From NCBI RefSeq assembly GCF_003002025.1, contig NZ_PVZB01000015.1, forward strand, positions 1-64,000: DNA of 64,000 bases. The letters are read 5' to 3'. This stretch comes from Paraburkholderia sp. BL25I1N1. Lineage in GTDB: Bacteria > Pseudomonadota > Gammaproteobacteria > Burkholderiales > Burkholderiaceae. Below the pieces are notes generated by a model. The model was not told the origin of the DNA. It searched no databases and saw only the letters and a program-made list of their open reading frames with translations. The first letter of the stretch is position 1, and every line of letters starts with the position of its first letter. The translations under genes and the position numbers were made by a program. Shown in pieces: positions 55,119 to 63,979 of the stretch.

Positions 55119-56514
55119 TTTCGCTTCCGAAGCCGTCGACGTCGTCGTGATCGGCGCCGGTCCCGCCGGCATGAGCGCGGCGACGCGCGCGGCGCGCGCC
55201 GGCCTCTCAACGGTGCTGATCGACGAACAGGACGCCGTGGGCGGCCAGATCTATCGCGCCATCGGCCGCGCCGATGCACGCCGCAAGCAGATTCTCGGGC
55301 CGGACTACGCGGCGGGCGCCGCCATCGCCGAAGCGTTCGCCGCTTCGGGCGCGCGGCATCTGACCCGTGCGACCGTATGGCAAGTCACGCGCGAGCGCGG
55401 CGTCAATTATCTGCGGGACGGCAAGATCGGCAGCTTCGACGCGCAACGCGTGATTCTCGCCAGCGGCGCGCTGGAACGGCCCTTTCCGATTCCCGGCTGG
55501 ACACTGCCCGGCGTGCTGACAGCGGGCGCGGCACAGATCCTCTTGAAGAGCGCGGGCGAAGTGCCCGCCGCGCCGCCGGTGCTCGCGGGCTGCGGGCCGC
55601 TGCTGTATCTGCTCGGCTGGCAATACGTGCGCGCCGGCGTGCCGATCCGCGCGCTGGTCGATACCACGCGCCATGAAGACCGCTGGCGCGCGAAGCGGCA
55701 TGCGTTGGCGGCGCTGCGCGCGTGGCCGTTCCTGAGCAAAGGCTTGCAACTGATTCGCACGCTGCGCGAAGCGAACGTGCCGATCTTCGAGGCCGCCGAC
55801 AATTTGCGCGTGGAAGCGCGCATCGGAACGGATCATGTCGAGCGTGCCGCCGCGCTGCACTTCACGACGCAAGGCACCGCGCATCGTATTGAAGCCGATG
55901 TGATCCTGCTGCATCAGGGCGTCGTGCCGAACACGCAATTCACGCAGGCGCTGCGCGCCACGCACCGCTGGGACGACGCACAACTCTGTTTCACCCCGAA
56001 AGTAGATGCGTGGGGCGAACTGGACGTGCCCGGCATCTTCGTCGCGGGCGATGGCGCGGGCATCGGCGGCGCGCAGGCGGCGGCCTTGCAAGGCACGCTC
56101 GCCGGTCTCGCGGCGGCCGCGCAGCTCGGCGCGCTGACGGCCGAGGTACGCGATGCCGAAGCCGTCGCACACCGCCGCGCGCTCGCGGGCGTCATGCGCG
56201 TCCGGCCTTTTCTCGACAGCCTGTATCGTCCGCGCGACATCAACCGCATTCCGCGCGACGAGACCATCGTCTGCCGTTGCGAGGAAGTCACCGCGGGCGA
56301 GTTGCGCAAGTTCGTCGAACTCGGCTGCGTCGGACCGAATCAGGCGAAGTCGTTCGGACGCTGCGGCATGGGTCCGTGTCAGGGACGCATGTGCGGTCTC
56401 ACGGTGACCGAAGTCATCGCCGACGCGCGCCGCGTCTCGCCCGCCGAAGTCGGCTACTACCGCATCCGTCCACCGATCAAGCCGCTCACGCTTGGAGAAC
56501 TCGCCGGTGAGTGA
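55108..56514 (+). CDS. FAD/NAD-binding oxidoreductase with BFD-like iron-sulphur domain, HcnB-like
   Basis: A 468-residue flavoprotein. The FAD motif VVIGAGPAGMSAATRAARAG opens the chain, and a second nucleotide-binding region and the AGDGAGIGGAQAAALQG segment (about residues 310-330) follow. The last about 90 residues are a BFD-type [2Fe-2S] domain with CRCEEVT and CGMGPCQGRMCG. It is the HcnB/OoxA-type subunit of a heteromeric amino-acid or opine oxidase with the preceding small ferredoxin and the following flavoenzyme. Confidence 0.9.
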   Translation: MSADFASEAVDVVVIGAGPAGMSAATRAARAGLSTVLIDEQDAVGGQIYRAIGRADARRKQILGPDYAAGAAIAEAFAASGARHLTRATVWQVTRERGVNYLRDGKIGSFDAQRVILASGALERPFPIPGWTLPGVLTAGAAQILLKSAGEVPAAPPVLAGCGPLLYLLGWQYVRAGVPIRALVDTTRHEDRWRAKRHALAALRAWPFLSKGLQLIRTLREANVPIFEAADNLRVEARIGTDHVERAAALHFTTQGTAHRIEADVILLHQGVVPNTQFTQALRATHRWDDAQLCFTPKVDAWGELDVPGIFVAGDGAGIGGAQAAALQGTLAGLAAAAQLGALTAEVRDAEAVAHRRALAGVMRVRPFLDSLYRPRDINRIPRDETIVCRCEEVTAGELRKFVELGCVGPNQAKSFGRCGMGPCQGRMCGLTVTEVIADARRVSPAEVGYYRIRPPIKPLTLGELAGE

Positions 56515-57679
56515 CACGACCGACATCCAGGAAGCCGATGTGCTCGTGGTCGGTGGCGGCCTGCACGGCACGAGCAGCGCGTTTCATCTGGCGCGGCGCG
56601 GTGCGAAGGTAATCATGCTCGAAGCCGACTATGTGGCGCGTCATGCGTCGGGCGTGAACGCGGGCGGCGTGCGCACGCTGGGCCGCCCGTTGCCCGAGAT
56701 TCCGCTCGCGCTGATGTCGCGGGAAATCTGGCACGGCATGAGCGATCTGCTCGGCGAGAACGGCGGCTTCGTGGCATCCGGCCAGTTGAAAATCGCCGAA
56801 ACGGATGACGAACTCGACGCGTGCCGCCAGCGCGTCGCGCAGCTCGAATCGCATGGATTCACGCACGAGAAAGTGATCGATCGCGACACCGTGCTCGAAC
56901 TCGAACCGGCGCTCGCGCGGCATGTCACCGGCGGCATCTGGGTCGAGCGCGACGGTTACGCGCTGCCTTATCGAACCACGACGGCATTCCGGCTCGCCGC
57001 GCAGCGGCTCGGCGCACGTTTTCTGGAAGGCACGCCGGTGCGGCGCATCGAGCAGCGCGGCACAAGATGGTTCGCCGTCACACCGCACGGCACGTTCAGC
57101 GCGAACCAGTTGCTCGTCACCGCGGGCGCATGGTCCGGCGAATTGGCGAAGCAGGTCGGCGAGAGCGTGCCGGTGCATCCCGAAGGTTTGATGCTGATGG
57201 TCACGCAGCGCGTGGCGCCCTTCTGCCGCGCGACGCTCGGCGCAACGGGCCGGCCGTTGTCCTTCAAGCAGTTCGACAACGGCACGGTGGTGATCGGCGG
57301 CAAACTGATCGGCATTGCCGATCTGGCGAATCGTCACGGCGAAGTCGATTTTGCCCGCCTCGTGCGCAGCGCGCGAACCGTGACGGATCTGTTTCCTCAT
57401 CTGCGGAATCTCGGCGTGAACCGCGCGTGGGCCGGTGTCGAAGCTTTTACGGAAGATGAACTGCCGGTCATTTCCGCGAGCCGCAAGGCGGCGAATCTGT
57501 ATTACTCGTTCGGCTACTGCGGCAGCGGTTTTCAGCTCGGGCCGGGTTGCGGCCAGCTCGTGTCCGAACTGATGCTGGACGGCAAACCCTCGCTTTCGCT
57601 CGATGCGTTTGCCATTGATCGTTTTAGCCGCTCGGCCGCGGCTTCCCGCTCTGGCGCTTCGCATCTCGTTGCGCACTAA
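56507..57679 (+). CDS. FAD-binding oxidoreductase, HcnC/sarcosine oxidase beta-like
   Basis: A 390-residue DadA/glycine oxidase-family flavoenzyme with VLVVGGGLHGTSSAFHLARRG near the start and YYSFGYCGSGFQLGPGCG near the end. The start is taken as GTG at 56507 because GGAG lies nine bases upstream; a TTG 15 bases earlier is possible. The gene overlaps its predecessor by eight bases. This is the expected catalytic subunit that oxidises the C-N bond of the substrate, analogous to OoxB/HcnC. Confidence 0.88.
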   Translation: MSDTTDIQEADVLVVGGGLHGTSSAFHLARRGAKVIMLEADYVARHASGVNAGGVRTLGRPLPEIPLALMSREIWHGMSDLLGENGGFVASGQLKIAETDDELDACRQRVAQLESHGFTHEKVIDRDTVLELEPALARHVTGGIWVERDGYALPYRTTTAFRLAAQRLGARFLEGTPVRRIEQRGTRWFAVTPHGTFSANQLLVTAGAWSGELAKQVGESVPVHPEGLMLMVTQRVAPFCRATLGATGRPLSFKQFDNGTVVIGGKLIGIADLANRHGEVDFARLVRSARTVTDLFPHLRNLGVNRAWAGVEAFTEDELPVISASRKAANLYYSFGYCGSGFQLGPGCGQLVSELMLDGKPSLSLDAFAIDRFSRSAAASRSGASHLVAH

Positions 57680-57751
57680 CCGATTTTCCGTCGCGCCCTC
57701 CAGTCGATCCGCGCGGCGGCTTCGTTCGCCTTTTCAAATGGAGAGATTGTC

Positions 57752-58105
57752 ATGACCGATATCGTTCGTATCGACACCAACCAGCGTATGAGCCGCGTCG
57801 TCAAAGCAGGCGGCCTTGTGTTCGTCGGCGGCCAGACTTCCGCCGATCACACCCCTGACGTCAAACTCCAGACCGCGAAGGTGCTGGAAAAGATCGACGG
57901 CTATCTGGAGAAGGCGGGCATCGACAAGACGCGCCTCGCTTCCGCACAAGTCTGGCTCGCGGACATTGGCCGGGATTTCGCAGGCATGAACGAAGTGTGG
58001 GACGCGTGGGTTCCGCAAGGTCACGCACCGGCGCGCGCGACGGTGCAAGCAAAGCTTGCCGCGCCCGAGCTGCTGGTCGAGATCGCGGTCGTGGCGCTGG
58101 GTTGA
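57752..58105 (+). CDS. RidA family protein
   Basis: A 117-residue YjgF/RidA-family protein. Such proteins hydrolyse reactive enamine or imine intermediates released by PLP or flavin enzymes. The VFVGGQTSAD, VQAKLAAPELLVEIA segments and the size fit. The conserved Arg that RidA proper uses is not clearly in the normal IPxxxR position; the equivalent is ATVQAKL, so this may be a Rid2- to Rid7-like subgroup. As last gene of the oxidase operon its likely job is clearing imines made by the amine oxidation. Confidence 0.85.
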   Translation: MTDIVRIDTNQRMSRVVKAGGLVFVGGQTSADHTPDVKLQTAKVLEKIDGYLEKAGIDKTRLASAQVWLADIGRDFAGMNEVWDAWVPQGHAPARATVQAKLAAPELLVEIAVVALG

Positions 58106-58190
58106 GTAACGCAGTTAGCGCAACCGCGCCGTGCTGATCACGGCGTGCCGATGCCTCGCCGCCCAATCCATCAGGTTGGCGAGCGGCCCG

Positions 58191-58895
58191 TCACCAGGGC
58201 ACGGCGCGTCCGAGATAGTCGAGGTAATGGAAACCGGCGCGCCCTTCGTAAGCCTCGATGGTATTGACGAGATTCGGAATGCTTTCCTCGATGGTCAAGC
58301 GCGCCGCAGGGCCACCCATGTCTGTCTGCACCCATCCGGGCGCCATGAGCAGAAGGCTGCGCGGATAACTCGCGCTACGCGCCGCGAAGGTACGCATGAA
58401 CATGTTCAACGCGGCCTTGCTCCCTCGGTAGACTTCATAGTTCGCGTTGGTGGCATTGGTGATACTGCCCTGCCCCGACGACATGACACCGATCGTTCCA
58501 GTCGGCGGGACCAGGTCCTGAAACGCATGGATGACCCTCATCGGACTCAGCGAGTTCGTGACCATCACGCGCACAAATTCCTCGGTCGAGACGTCCGCCA
58601 GCGTTTCACGATCGTCGTTCTTCACGCCCGCGTTCACGAAAAGCACATCGACACGCCGACCTTCAAGGCGGCCGCGCAGCGCTGCGATCTGCCCGGGAAT
58701 CGTGATATCCACAGTCTCCACTTCGAGCGAGCCAGCGCAGGCGTTGGCAAGATGCTGAAGTCTTTCTGTAGAGGCAGCTCGCCCGGTAGCGATGACTCGG
58801 TAGCCGCGCTTCAACAACTCCTCGGCCATCGCCAAGCCAAGGCCGCGCGAGGCGCCGATAAGGAGAACGGTTTTCTGCGAAGGTGTGTCTTGCAT
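58191..58895 (-). CDS. SDR family oxidoreductase
   Basis: A 234-residue short-chain dehydrogenase/reductase. Cofactor motif LLIGASRGLGLAMAEELLKRG (about residues 11-30), then NAGVKN, catalytic Ser in VMSSGQGSI and the Tyr-x-x-x-Lys in YRGSK, all intact. The start at MQDTPSQKT has a GAGG site upstream; the longer open frame is not coding-like. It is divergent from a broken LysR gene that probably regulated it. Substrate unknown. Confidence 0.87.
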   Translation of the reverse strand: MQDTPSQKTVLLIGASRGLGLAMAEELLKRGYRVIATGRAASTERLQHLANACAGSLEVETVDITIPGQIAALRGRLEGRRVDVLFVNAGVKNDDRETLADVSTEEFVRVMVTNSLSPMRVIHAFQDLVPPTGTIGVMSSGQGSITNATNANYEVYRGSKAALNMFMRTFAARSASYPRSLLLMAPGWVQTDMGGPAARLTIEESIPNLVNTIEAYEGRAGFHYLDYLGRAVPW

Positions 58896-59066
58896 TGGCA
58901 TCCTCGATAAACAAAGCTGCTCTCGAACCTGAGTAACGAGAGCGATCCTTTCGGCTCGATCACGCAAACCAATGTAGCGGTTCATCGGGCATGGCGGAAG
59001 CCGCACTGAATGCAACTAATATATGCATCGGACGCCCTACCTCACCTTGCTTACCACGATCAAGCG

Positions 59067-59974
59067 ATGCCAGAACCGGACCTCAATCTACTCTTCGCGC
59101 TCGATGCGTTGCTGACCGAGAAAAACGTCACACGTGCCGCTCGATCGTTGCATCTCAGCGCGTCCGCGATGAGCCGCACGCTGAGCCGCCTTCGCGCCGC
59201 AACCGGCGATCCATTGCTGGTCCGGGCGGGGCGCAATATGGTGCTGACTCCGCATGCCGAAGCGATTCGAGAGCAAACACAAAACATTGTCCTCGAGGCG
59301 CGTTCGTTGCTTTGTCCGTCGTCGACGGCAGCAGATTTTTCAACGCTGCGCAGAACCCTGAGGATTCGTGCCAATGAAGCTTTCGTGGAAGCCTTCGGCG
59401 CAGCATTGATTGCTGAAGTGAGCGCGGTTGCGCCGCTCGTGCGTTTGCACTTTTCCTCCAAACCGGAAAAGAGCGCCGAGTTTCTGCGAAATGGTTCGGC
59501 CGATCTCGAGATCGGCGTGCTGGAGGAGATGGGACCTGAAATACGCGTGCGGGCGCTGTTTCGAGACCGCTACGTGGGTGTGGTCAGAAAGGGGCTCCCC
59601 TTGAGATGAAACAGGACGTGACTACCGAACAATACGCAGCCTTTGGCCACGTGGTCGCGCCGCACGGCCGCCAGATAATCGAGTCTCTCGACGCCGCGAT
59701 TGCCTTGCTGGGATTGGAGCGAACAACCATGGCGATCGTGCCGAGTTTTCCGGCCGCATTGGCGGTGGCGCGAGCATCCGATCTGGTCGCGCTCCTGCCT
59801 GCATCTTTCGTGAACGCCCAGCAGAGCGAATCCGTCCACTCTTTTGAGCTTCCCGTAACGACGGATGGCTTTACGATTTCCCAGATGTGGCATCCCCGTT
59901 TAGAGAACGATCCGGTTCATCGTTGGTTTCGGCAATTGGTTCTCGACGTATGCCGTCGGCAGGTGCCGTTCTGA
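59067..59974 (+). pseudogene. LysR family regulator with frameshift
   Basis: The first frame (to 59609) contains the LysR helix-turn-helix (LNLLFALDALLTEKNVTRAARSL, ASAMSRTLSRLRAATGDPLLVRAG) and the first half of the effector domain to VGVVRKGLPLR. The rest, from KQDVTTEQYAAFGHVVAP to the end, is in another frame starting at 59606. Homologues normally read on without a break here, so a small indel near 59600 has split the gene; a sequencing error is equally possible. If real, the neighbouring SDR gene has lost its local regulator. Confidence 0.75.
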
Positions 59975-59998
59975 ACGCAAGCGGAAGCCCGCAAGAGC

Positions 59999-61129
59999 TC
60001 ACGAAGACTCCGTGTCTCCGGCATTGCGCGCGGTACACAGGCGCCACGCGGACTTTGGCGCAGCAACGGTCTCGCCGACGTGGCGCCACCAGCGTTCGCC
60101 GCGATGCGGCGCGCTCAGATCCAGCCGTTCGCCCATGCGCGGCGTCGACAACGAGACACCGCGCGCAAGAGCCAGTGCCATCACCCTTTCGAACGGCTCC
60201 TGCCAGCGGTGCATGGCGAGGTCGAAGGTGCCGTTGTGAATCGGCACGAGCCAACGGCCGCGCAGGTCGATGTGCGTCTGCACGGTTTCTTCGGGCTGCA
60301 TGTGAACATACGGCCACTGCGCGTCGTAAGCGCCAGTTTCGACCAGCGTGACGTCGAACGGCCCAAGCCGCTCGCCGATCGTTTTGAAACCATCGAAGTA
60401 GCCCGTGTCGCCGCTGAAGAACACGCGCAGATCATCGTCGACGATCACCCACGACGCCCACAACGTACTGTTGCCGTCGAACAGGCTACGGCCGGAAAAG
60501 TGCTGCGCGGGCGCAGCGGTGAATTGCACACCGTCGACCTCGGTGCCCTGCCACCAATCGAACTGCCGCACCTTCGACGCGTCGATACCCCATTCGATCA
60601 GCCGGTCGCCGACGCCGAGCGGCGTCAGAAACACGCCGGTGGTCTGCGCGAGCGCGAGCACGGTTTCGCGGTCCAGGTGATCGTAGTGATCGTGCGACAG
60701 GATCACGCCGCGCAACGGCGGCAAATCGGCGAGCGCGATCGGCGGCGCATGGAAGCGCTTCGGGCCGAGATGCCGGAACGGCGAGGCACGTTCGGCGAAC
60801 ACCGGATCGGTCAGCCAGAACTGGCCGCGCAGCTTCAGCAGCATCGTCGAATGGCCGAGCCGGTAGAGGCTGCGGTCGGGCGCCGCATCGAGCTGGGCGC
60901 GCGTCAGCGCGTCGACGGGCAACGCCTCGGCCGGCACGGTGCCGCTCGGCTTGTTGAGCAACACGTTCCACACAATGCCGAGCGTCTTGCGCAGGCCTTC
61001 AGTGGGACGCGGCTTGACGTTGCGAAAGCGTTCGCCGTCGTGCTGCGGCGAGGTGCTGGACAACGCGCGGCCGCGACGCGCGGCGGTAAAGCCGAGCACG
61101 CGGCTCACAAGAGCGGGAAGCGACGTCAT
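59999..61129 (-). CDS. MBL fold metal-dependent hydrolase
   Basis: A 376-residue metallo-beta-lactamase-fold enzyme. The metal-binding motif is SHDHYDHLD (about residues 150-158), with later FSGDTGYFDG and VPIHNGTFDLA supplying further ligands. Sequence pattern is close to the NAPE-hydrolysing phospholipase D/UlaG-like group (YRLGHSTMLLKL, FWLTDPVFAERASPFRHLGPKRF). The start at MTSLPALV is preferred since an earlier in-frame ATG lies inside the operator palindromes. It is divergent from the TetR gene, its likely repressor. Substrate not certain; membrane attachment by the first hydrophobic residues is possible. Confidence 0.87.
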   Translation of the reverse strand: MTSLPALVSRVLGFTAARRGRALSSTSPQHDGERFRNVKPRPTEGLRKTLGIVWNVLLNKPSGTVPAEALPVDALTRAQLDAAPDRSLYRLGHSTMLLKLRGQFWLTDPVFAERASPFRHLGPKRFHAPPIALADLPPLRGVILSHDHYDHLDRETVLALAQTTGVFLTPLGVGDRLIEWGIDASKVRQFDWWQGTEVDGVQFTAAPAQHFSGRSLFDGNSTLWASWVIVDDDLRVFFSGDTGYFDGFKTIGERLGPFDVTLVETGAYDAQWPYVHMQPEETVQTHIDLRGRWLVPIHNGTFDLAMHRWQEPFERVMALALARGVSLSTPRMGERLDLSAPHRGERWWRHVGETVAAPKSAWRLCTARNAGDTESS

Positions 61130-61154
61130 GAGGTAGGCCGTCCAAAGAAAAATG

Positions 61155-61196
61155 TACACTCGGCAGTGTAGTTTGTTTTCGAGAAAAGTAAACTAC
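61155..61196. promoter_or_regulatory. probable TetR operators between MBL and TetR genes
   Basis: Two inverted repeats: TACACT, CGGC, AGTGTA (61155-61170, perfect) and GTAGTTT/AAACTAC (61168-61174 with 61190-61196). They overlap in the 85 bases between the divergent starts, as expected for a TetR autoregulated promoter pair. Confidence 0.6.
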
Positions 61197-61214
61197 CCGG
61201 TGTAAAATCTCTCG

Positions 61215-61829
61215 ATGGATCCAAGTACCACTCACCAACGCCTGACTGACCGCAAGCGTGTCGCCATCGTCGGCGCCGCGATCGAGGAATTCCTCGCGGC
61301 CGGCTACGACGCGACCAGCATGGACCGTATCGCCGCTCGCGCGAACGTCTCGAAACGTACGGTCTACAACCATTTCCCGAGCAAGGAAGTGCTTTTCGCG
61401 GCGATTCTCCATCGGCTATGGGACGCGAGCCAGAGTGGCGATGCGCCCGCCTACCGCGCCGACCAGCCCCTGCGCGCGCAGTTGCTCGACCTGTTGGGCC
61501 GCAAGCTGCGGCTGCTGAACGACGAGTCCTTCCTGTCGCTGGCACGTGTGGCGATCGCGGCCGGCATCCATTCGCCGGAACGAGCGCGAAACATGGTCGC
61601 CCGACTCGGCGAACGCGAGGAAGACCTGACCGTGTGGATCCGCGCTGCCGCCGCCGACGGCCGTCTCAAGACCGACGATCCGCTCTTCGCGGCGCTGCAG
61701 ATGCAGGCGCTCGTGAAGGCTTTCGCCTTCTGGCCGCAGGTGACAATGGGCCAGGCGCCGCTCGGCGAACTGGAGCAACAGCGGGTCGCGGAATCGGCCG
61801 CTGACATGTTCCTCGCGCGCTATGCATGA
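61215..61829 (+). CDS. TetR/AcrR family transcriptional regulator
   Basis: A 204-residue repressor. The helix-turn-helix is AAIEEFLAAGYDATSMDRIAARANVSKRTVYNHFPSKEVLF (about residues 20-60), typical of TetR. The C-terminal ligand domain ends with a conserved QRVAESAADMFL. The ATG lies only about 18 bases from the second operator half-site and has no clear ribosome binding site, so translation may be weak or leaderless. Likely represses itself and the divergent MBL hydrolase gene. Confidence 0.92.
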   Translation: MDPSTTHQRLTDRKRVAIVGAAIEEFLAAGYDATSMDRIAARANVSKRTVYNHFPSKEVLFAAILHRLWDASQSGDAPAYRADQPLRAQLLDLLGRKLRLLNDESFLSLARVAIAAGIHSPERARNMVARLGEREEDLTVWIRAAAADGRLKTDDPLFAALQMQALVKAFAFWPQVTMGQAPLGELEQQRVAESAADMFLARYA

Positions 61830-61923
61830 GCGGACAGCCGGGCCTTGCATGGCATAAAAGCCCGGCCAAACGCCATGTACGAGCGTCTACAATCGAGATT
61901 TTCGACCCGTTCAAACTGTGCCG

Positions 61924-62607
61924 ATGTCCCAAAAGATCGACTACCTCAACCCCGCCCTTCCGGCCGGCCTCCGGCGCGTATCGATCCCCGTGGTCGACGC
62001 CACGCCGGCAACGCTCGATGGATTTGGCCGGCTCGTAGCGGACCCGAGCGAGTGTCCGATCGAGATCGTGCAGTGGCCGCCGATGGGCTCGCGCCCCATC
62101 GACCCCGGAACCGGCGATGAGGCCGGCACCACCGAAGGCACGTTCGTAAGCGAATGGCGCGGCGACATCCTCTACGGCTGCAACGAGGCTGTGGGCGGCC
62201 ACTACGTTCTTGCCTACGCAACCGAGCCTGAAGCCGCGCGCGACGATAGCGCCCACACACCGGAGCGCATGTTGCTGTGGCACGCGAACTACCATCCGGA
62301 TGGCGGCCAACTGTTCTTTCCGCTGGACCATCGCCCGTTCTACGTTCCCCTGGCATTACCCGGCGACGACATCGCGCCGGAGAAGTTCGTGTGCTTCCGC
62401 TTCGACGGCAAGCAAGGGCTCTACATTCATCCGAGCATCTGGCATGAAGGGGTGTTCACGCTTGAAGGGACGCAGCGGTTCTTCGATAAGCAGGGCGCGG
62501 TCCACGCACGGGTCTCTGTCGACTTTGCCCGCGAGTTCGGTTGCCTGCTCGAGGCTCCGATCGTGCGTGACGTCCCACTGTCCGGGCGAAACGGCGACCA
62601 CCTGTAG
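61924..62607 (+). CDS. ureidoglycolate lyase-like cupin protein
   Basis: A 227-residue protein resembling AllA-family proteins: an early VVDATPATLDGFGRLV, a central HPDGGQLFFPLDHRPFYVPLALPGD and the cupin-like YIHPSIWHEGVF (about residues 165-180). Ureidoglycolate lyases are shorter (about 160-170 residues), and no purine degradation genes adjoin, so function in allantoin use is uncertain. A GTG two codons upstream is an alternative start. Probably a metal-binding cupin enzyme. Confidence 0.6.
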   Translation: MSQKIDYLNPALPAGLRRVSIPVVDATPATLDGFGRLVADPSECPIEIVQWPPMGSRPIDPGTGDEAGTTEGTFVSEWRGDILYGCNEAVGGHYVLAYATEPEAARDDSAHTPERMLLWHANYHPDGGQLFFPLDHRPFYVPLALPGDDIAPEKFVCFRFDGKQGLYIHPSIWHEGVFTLEGTQRFFDKQGAVHARVSVDFAREFGCLLEAPIVRDVPLSGRNGDHL

Positions 62608-62691
62608 CGGTGGGAAGAACGGGGTGATGGCCCAGCGCTTGCGGAAAGCGGAGGTGTTGTGACAGCGCGTCTAGGCGCGCCGCGGATGTAG

Positions 62692-62724
62692 AAAAGGCCA
62701 CGTCCTTCACAGAACGTGGCCTTA
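62692..62724 (-). terminator. tRNA-Leu terminator
   Basis: Stem AAGGCCACGT/ACGTGGCCTT with a short loop and T run on the minus strand, directly after the tRNA-Leu 3-prime end. Confidence 0.85.
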
Positions 62725-62729
62725 TTTCC

Positions 62730-62816
62730 TGGTGCGTGAGGCCGGACTCGAACCGGCACACCATTTCTGGCGTCAGGACCTAAACCTGGTGCGTCTACCA
62801 ATTTCGCCACTCACGC
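62730..62816 (-). tRNA. tRNA-Leu (anticodon UAG)
   Basis: An 87-base type II tRNA with a long variable arm and encoded CCA. Acceptor GCGTGAG/CTCACGC, D arm with TGGCGAAATTGGTAGACGC, anticodon stem CAGG/CCTG around TTTAGGT with anticodon TAG, and T arm GCCGGTTCGAGTCCGGC. A C-A mismatch closes the anticodon stem. Confidence 0.95.
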
Positions 62817-63154
62817 GAATTTTTACTGCAGGCAGGACCACTGCGGTCTCGCAAGCGAAACAACTCGCCGCAATTCCAGCAACAGCCTTTTATTCTACGC
62901 GGGTTCCAACGACTTCATCCCCGCCACCGCCCGCGCAGGCGGGCATGACACACTGCGCCTGCCTGTTGTTCCGCGTGCTTTCGGCCGCGTCGAAAACACG
63001 CGCCCGAAAGCGTAAGCGCGAGATTCTAACCGATTGATTCGCGCTTGTCTGCATTTGCCCGGCATCTGTCCGGACGGCGCCGATGCTACAATTTTTGGCT
63101 TGATGCACGCACAGCGTGCGCCCTCTTCGCCTGCCCTTCCCCAAAACCAATCCC
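62817..63154. other. spacer between tRNA-Leu and HpnD-like gene
   Basis: About 340 bases, no gene seen. It contains a REP-like palindrome around 62920-62950 (CCCGCGCAGGCGGGCATGAC) and should hold the promoters of both neighbours. Confidence 0.4.
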
Positions 63155-63979
63155 GTGAATTTCGACGAATATTGCCAGCAGAAAGCGGCGCCGCCCGGAT
63201 CGAGTACTTACTATGCACTTCGGCAGGCGCCCGCAGCCAGCCAGCCGCTGTTGACCGCGCTGTTCGCACTGCGCCGCGAGTTCGAGGAAACGGTCAAGGA
63301 GACCAGCGATCCGGCCATCGGCCGCACGAAACTCGCGTGGTGGCAGAACGAACTCGCCGCGCTGGCGTCGGGCTCGCCGTCGCATCCGGTGTCCAAGGCG
63401 CTGGCCGCCTACCTGCCCGATGTGAAGGCCGACTACCCGATGCTGCAGGCCTTGCTCGCCGGCTTCGAGATGGATCTCGACCAGGCGCGCTACCTCGACT
63501 ATCCGAATCTGCGGCGCTATGTGCAAGGCGTCGGCGGCACGTTCGCGTCGCTGGTCGCGCGCGCCACGGCGAAAGATGCCGCACAGGCGTCGAACTGGTC
63601 CGCGGCGCTCGGCGAGGCGCTGCTGCTCGCGCAGTTCGTAGTCGAAACGGGCAATGACGCGCGCCACGGCCGCATCTACATTCCGATCGACGAAATGCAG
63701 CGCTTCAATGTGACCGCCGCGGATCTGATCAATCGAAAATATAGCGACGCGTTCACCGAGTTGATGCGCTTCGAGACGAAGCGTGCCCGCGACGCGTTGC
63801 AGACCGCGCTCGGCGCCGTGCCCGCCGGCGAGCGCCGCTCGCAGCGCACGCTCGTCGCGCAGGCGGCCTTGGCGTTGGCCCTGCTGGATGAAATCGAACG
63901 CGACGGCTATCACGTTCTGCATCAGCGCATCGCGTTGACGCCGATTCGCAAGCTTTGGATCGCGTGGCGCGCGAAGTGA
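63155..63979 (+). CDS. hpnD: squalene/phytoene synthase family protein, HpnD-like
   Basis: A 274-residue isoprenoid synthase of the squalene/phytoene synthase superfamily. In hopanoid pathways HpnD joins two farnesyl diphosphates to presqualene diphosphate. Visible: ALFALRREFEETVKETSDPAIGRTKLAWWQNEL (about residues 35-68) and VVETGNDARHGRIYIP (about 180-195), the second metal-binding region, where the usual DxxxD is altered to ETGND. The GTG start NFDEYCQQK is preferred to an ATG 39 bases upstream. The start of the downstream gene lies outside the window. HpnC or CrtB types are alternatives. Confidence 0.7.
   Translation: MNFDEYCQQKAAPPGSSTYYALRQAPAASQPLLTALFALRREFEETVKETSDPAIGRTKLAWWQNELAALASGSPSHPVSKALAAYLPDVKADYPMLQALLAGFEMDLDQARYLDYPNLRRYVQGVGGTFASLVARATAKDAAQASNWSAALGEALLLAQFVVETGNDARHGRIYIPIDEMQRFNVTAADLINRKYSDAFTELMRFETKRARDALQTALGAVPAGERRSQRTLVAQAALALALLDEIERDGYHVLHQRIALTPIRKLWIAWRAK

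Noticed and set aside
60080-61171. 363-codon plus frame opposite the MBL hydrolase
   Set aside because: Shadow; the minus strand shows the metal-binding motifs and conserved architecture.
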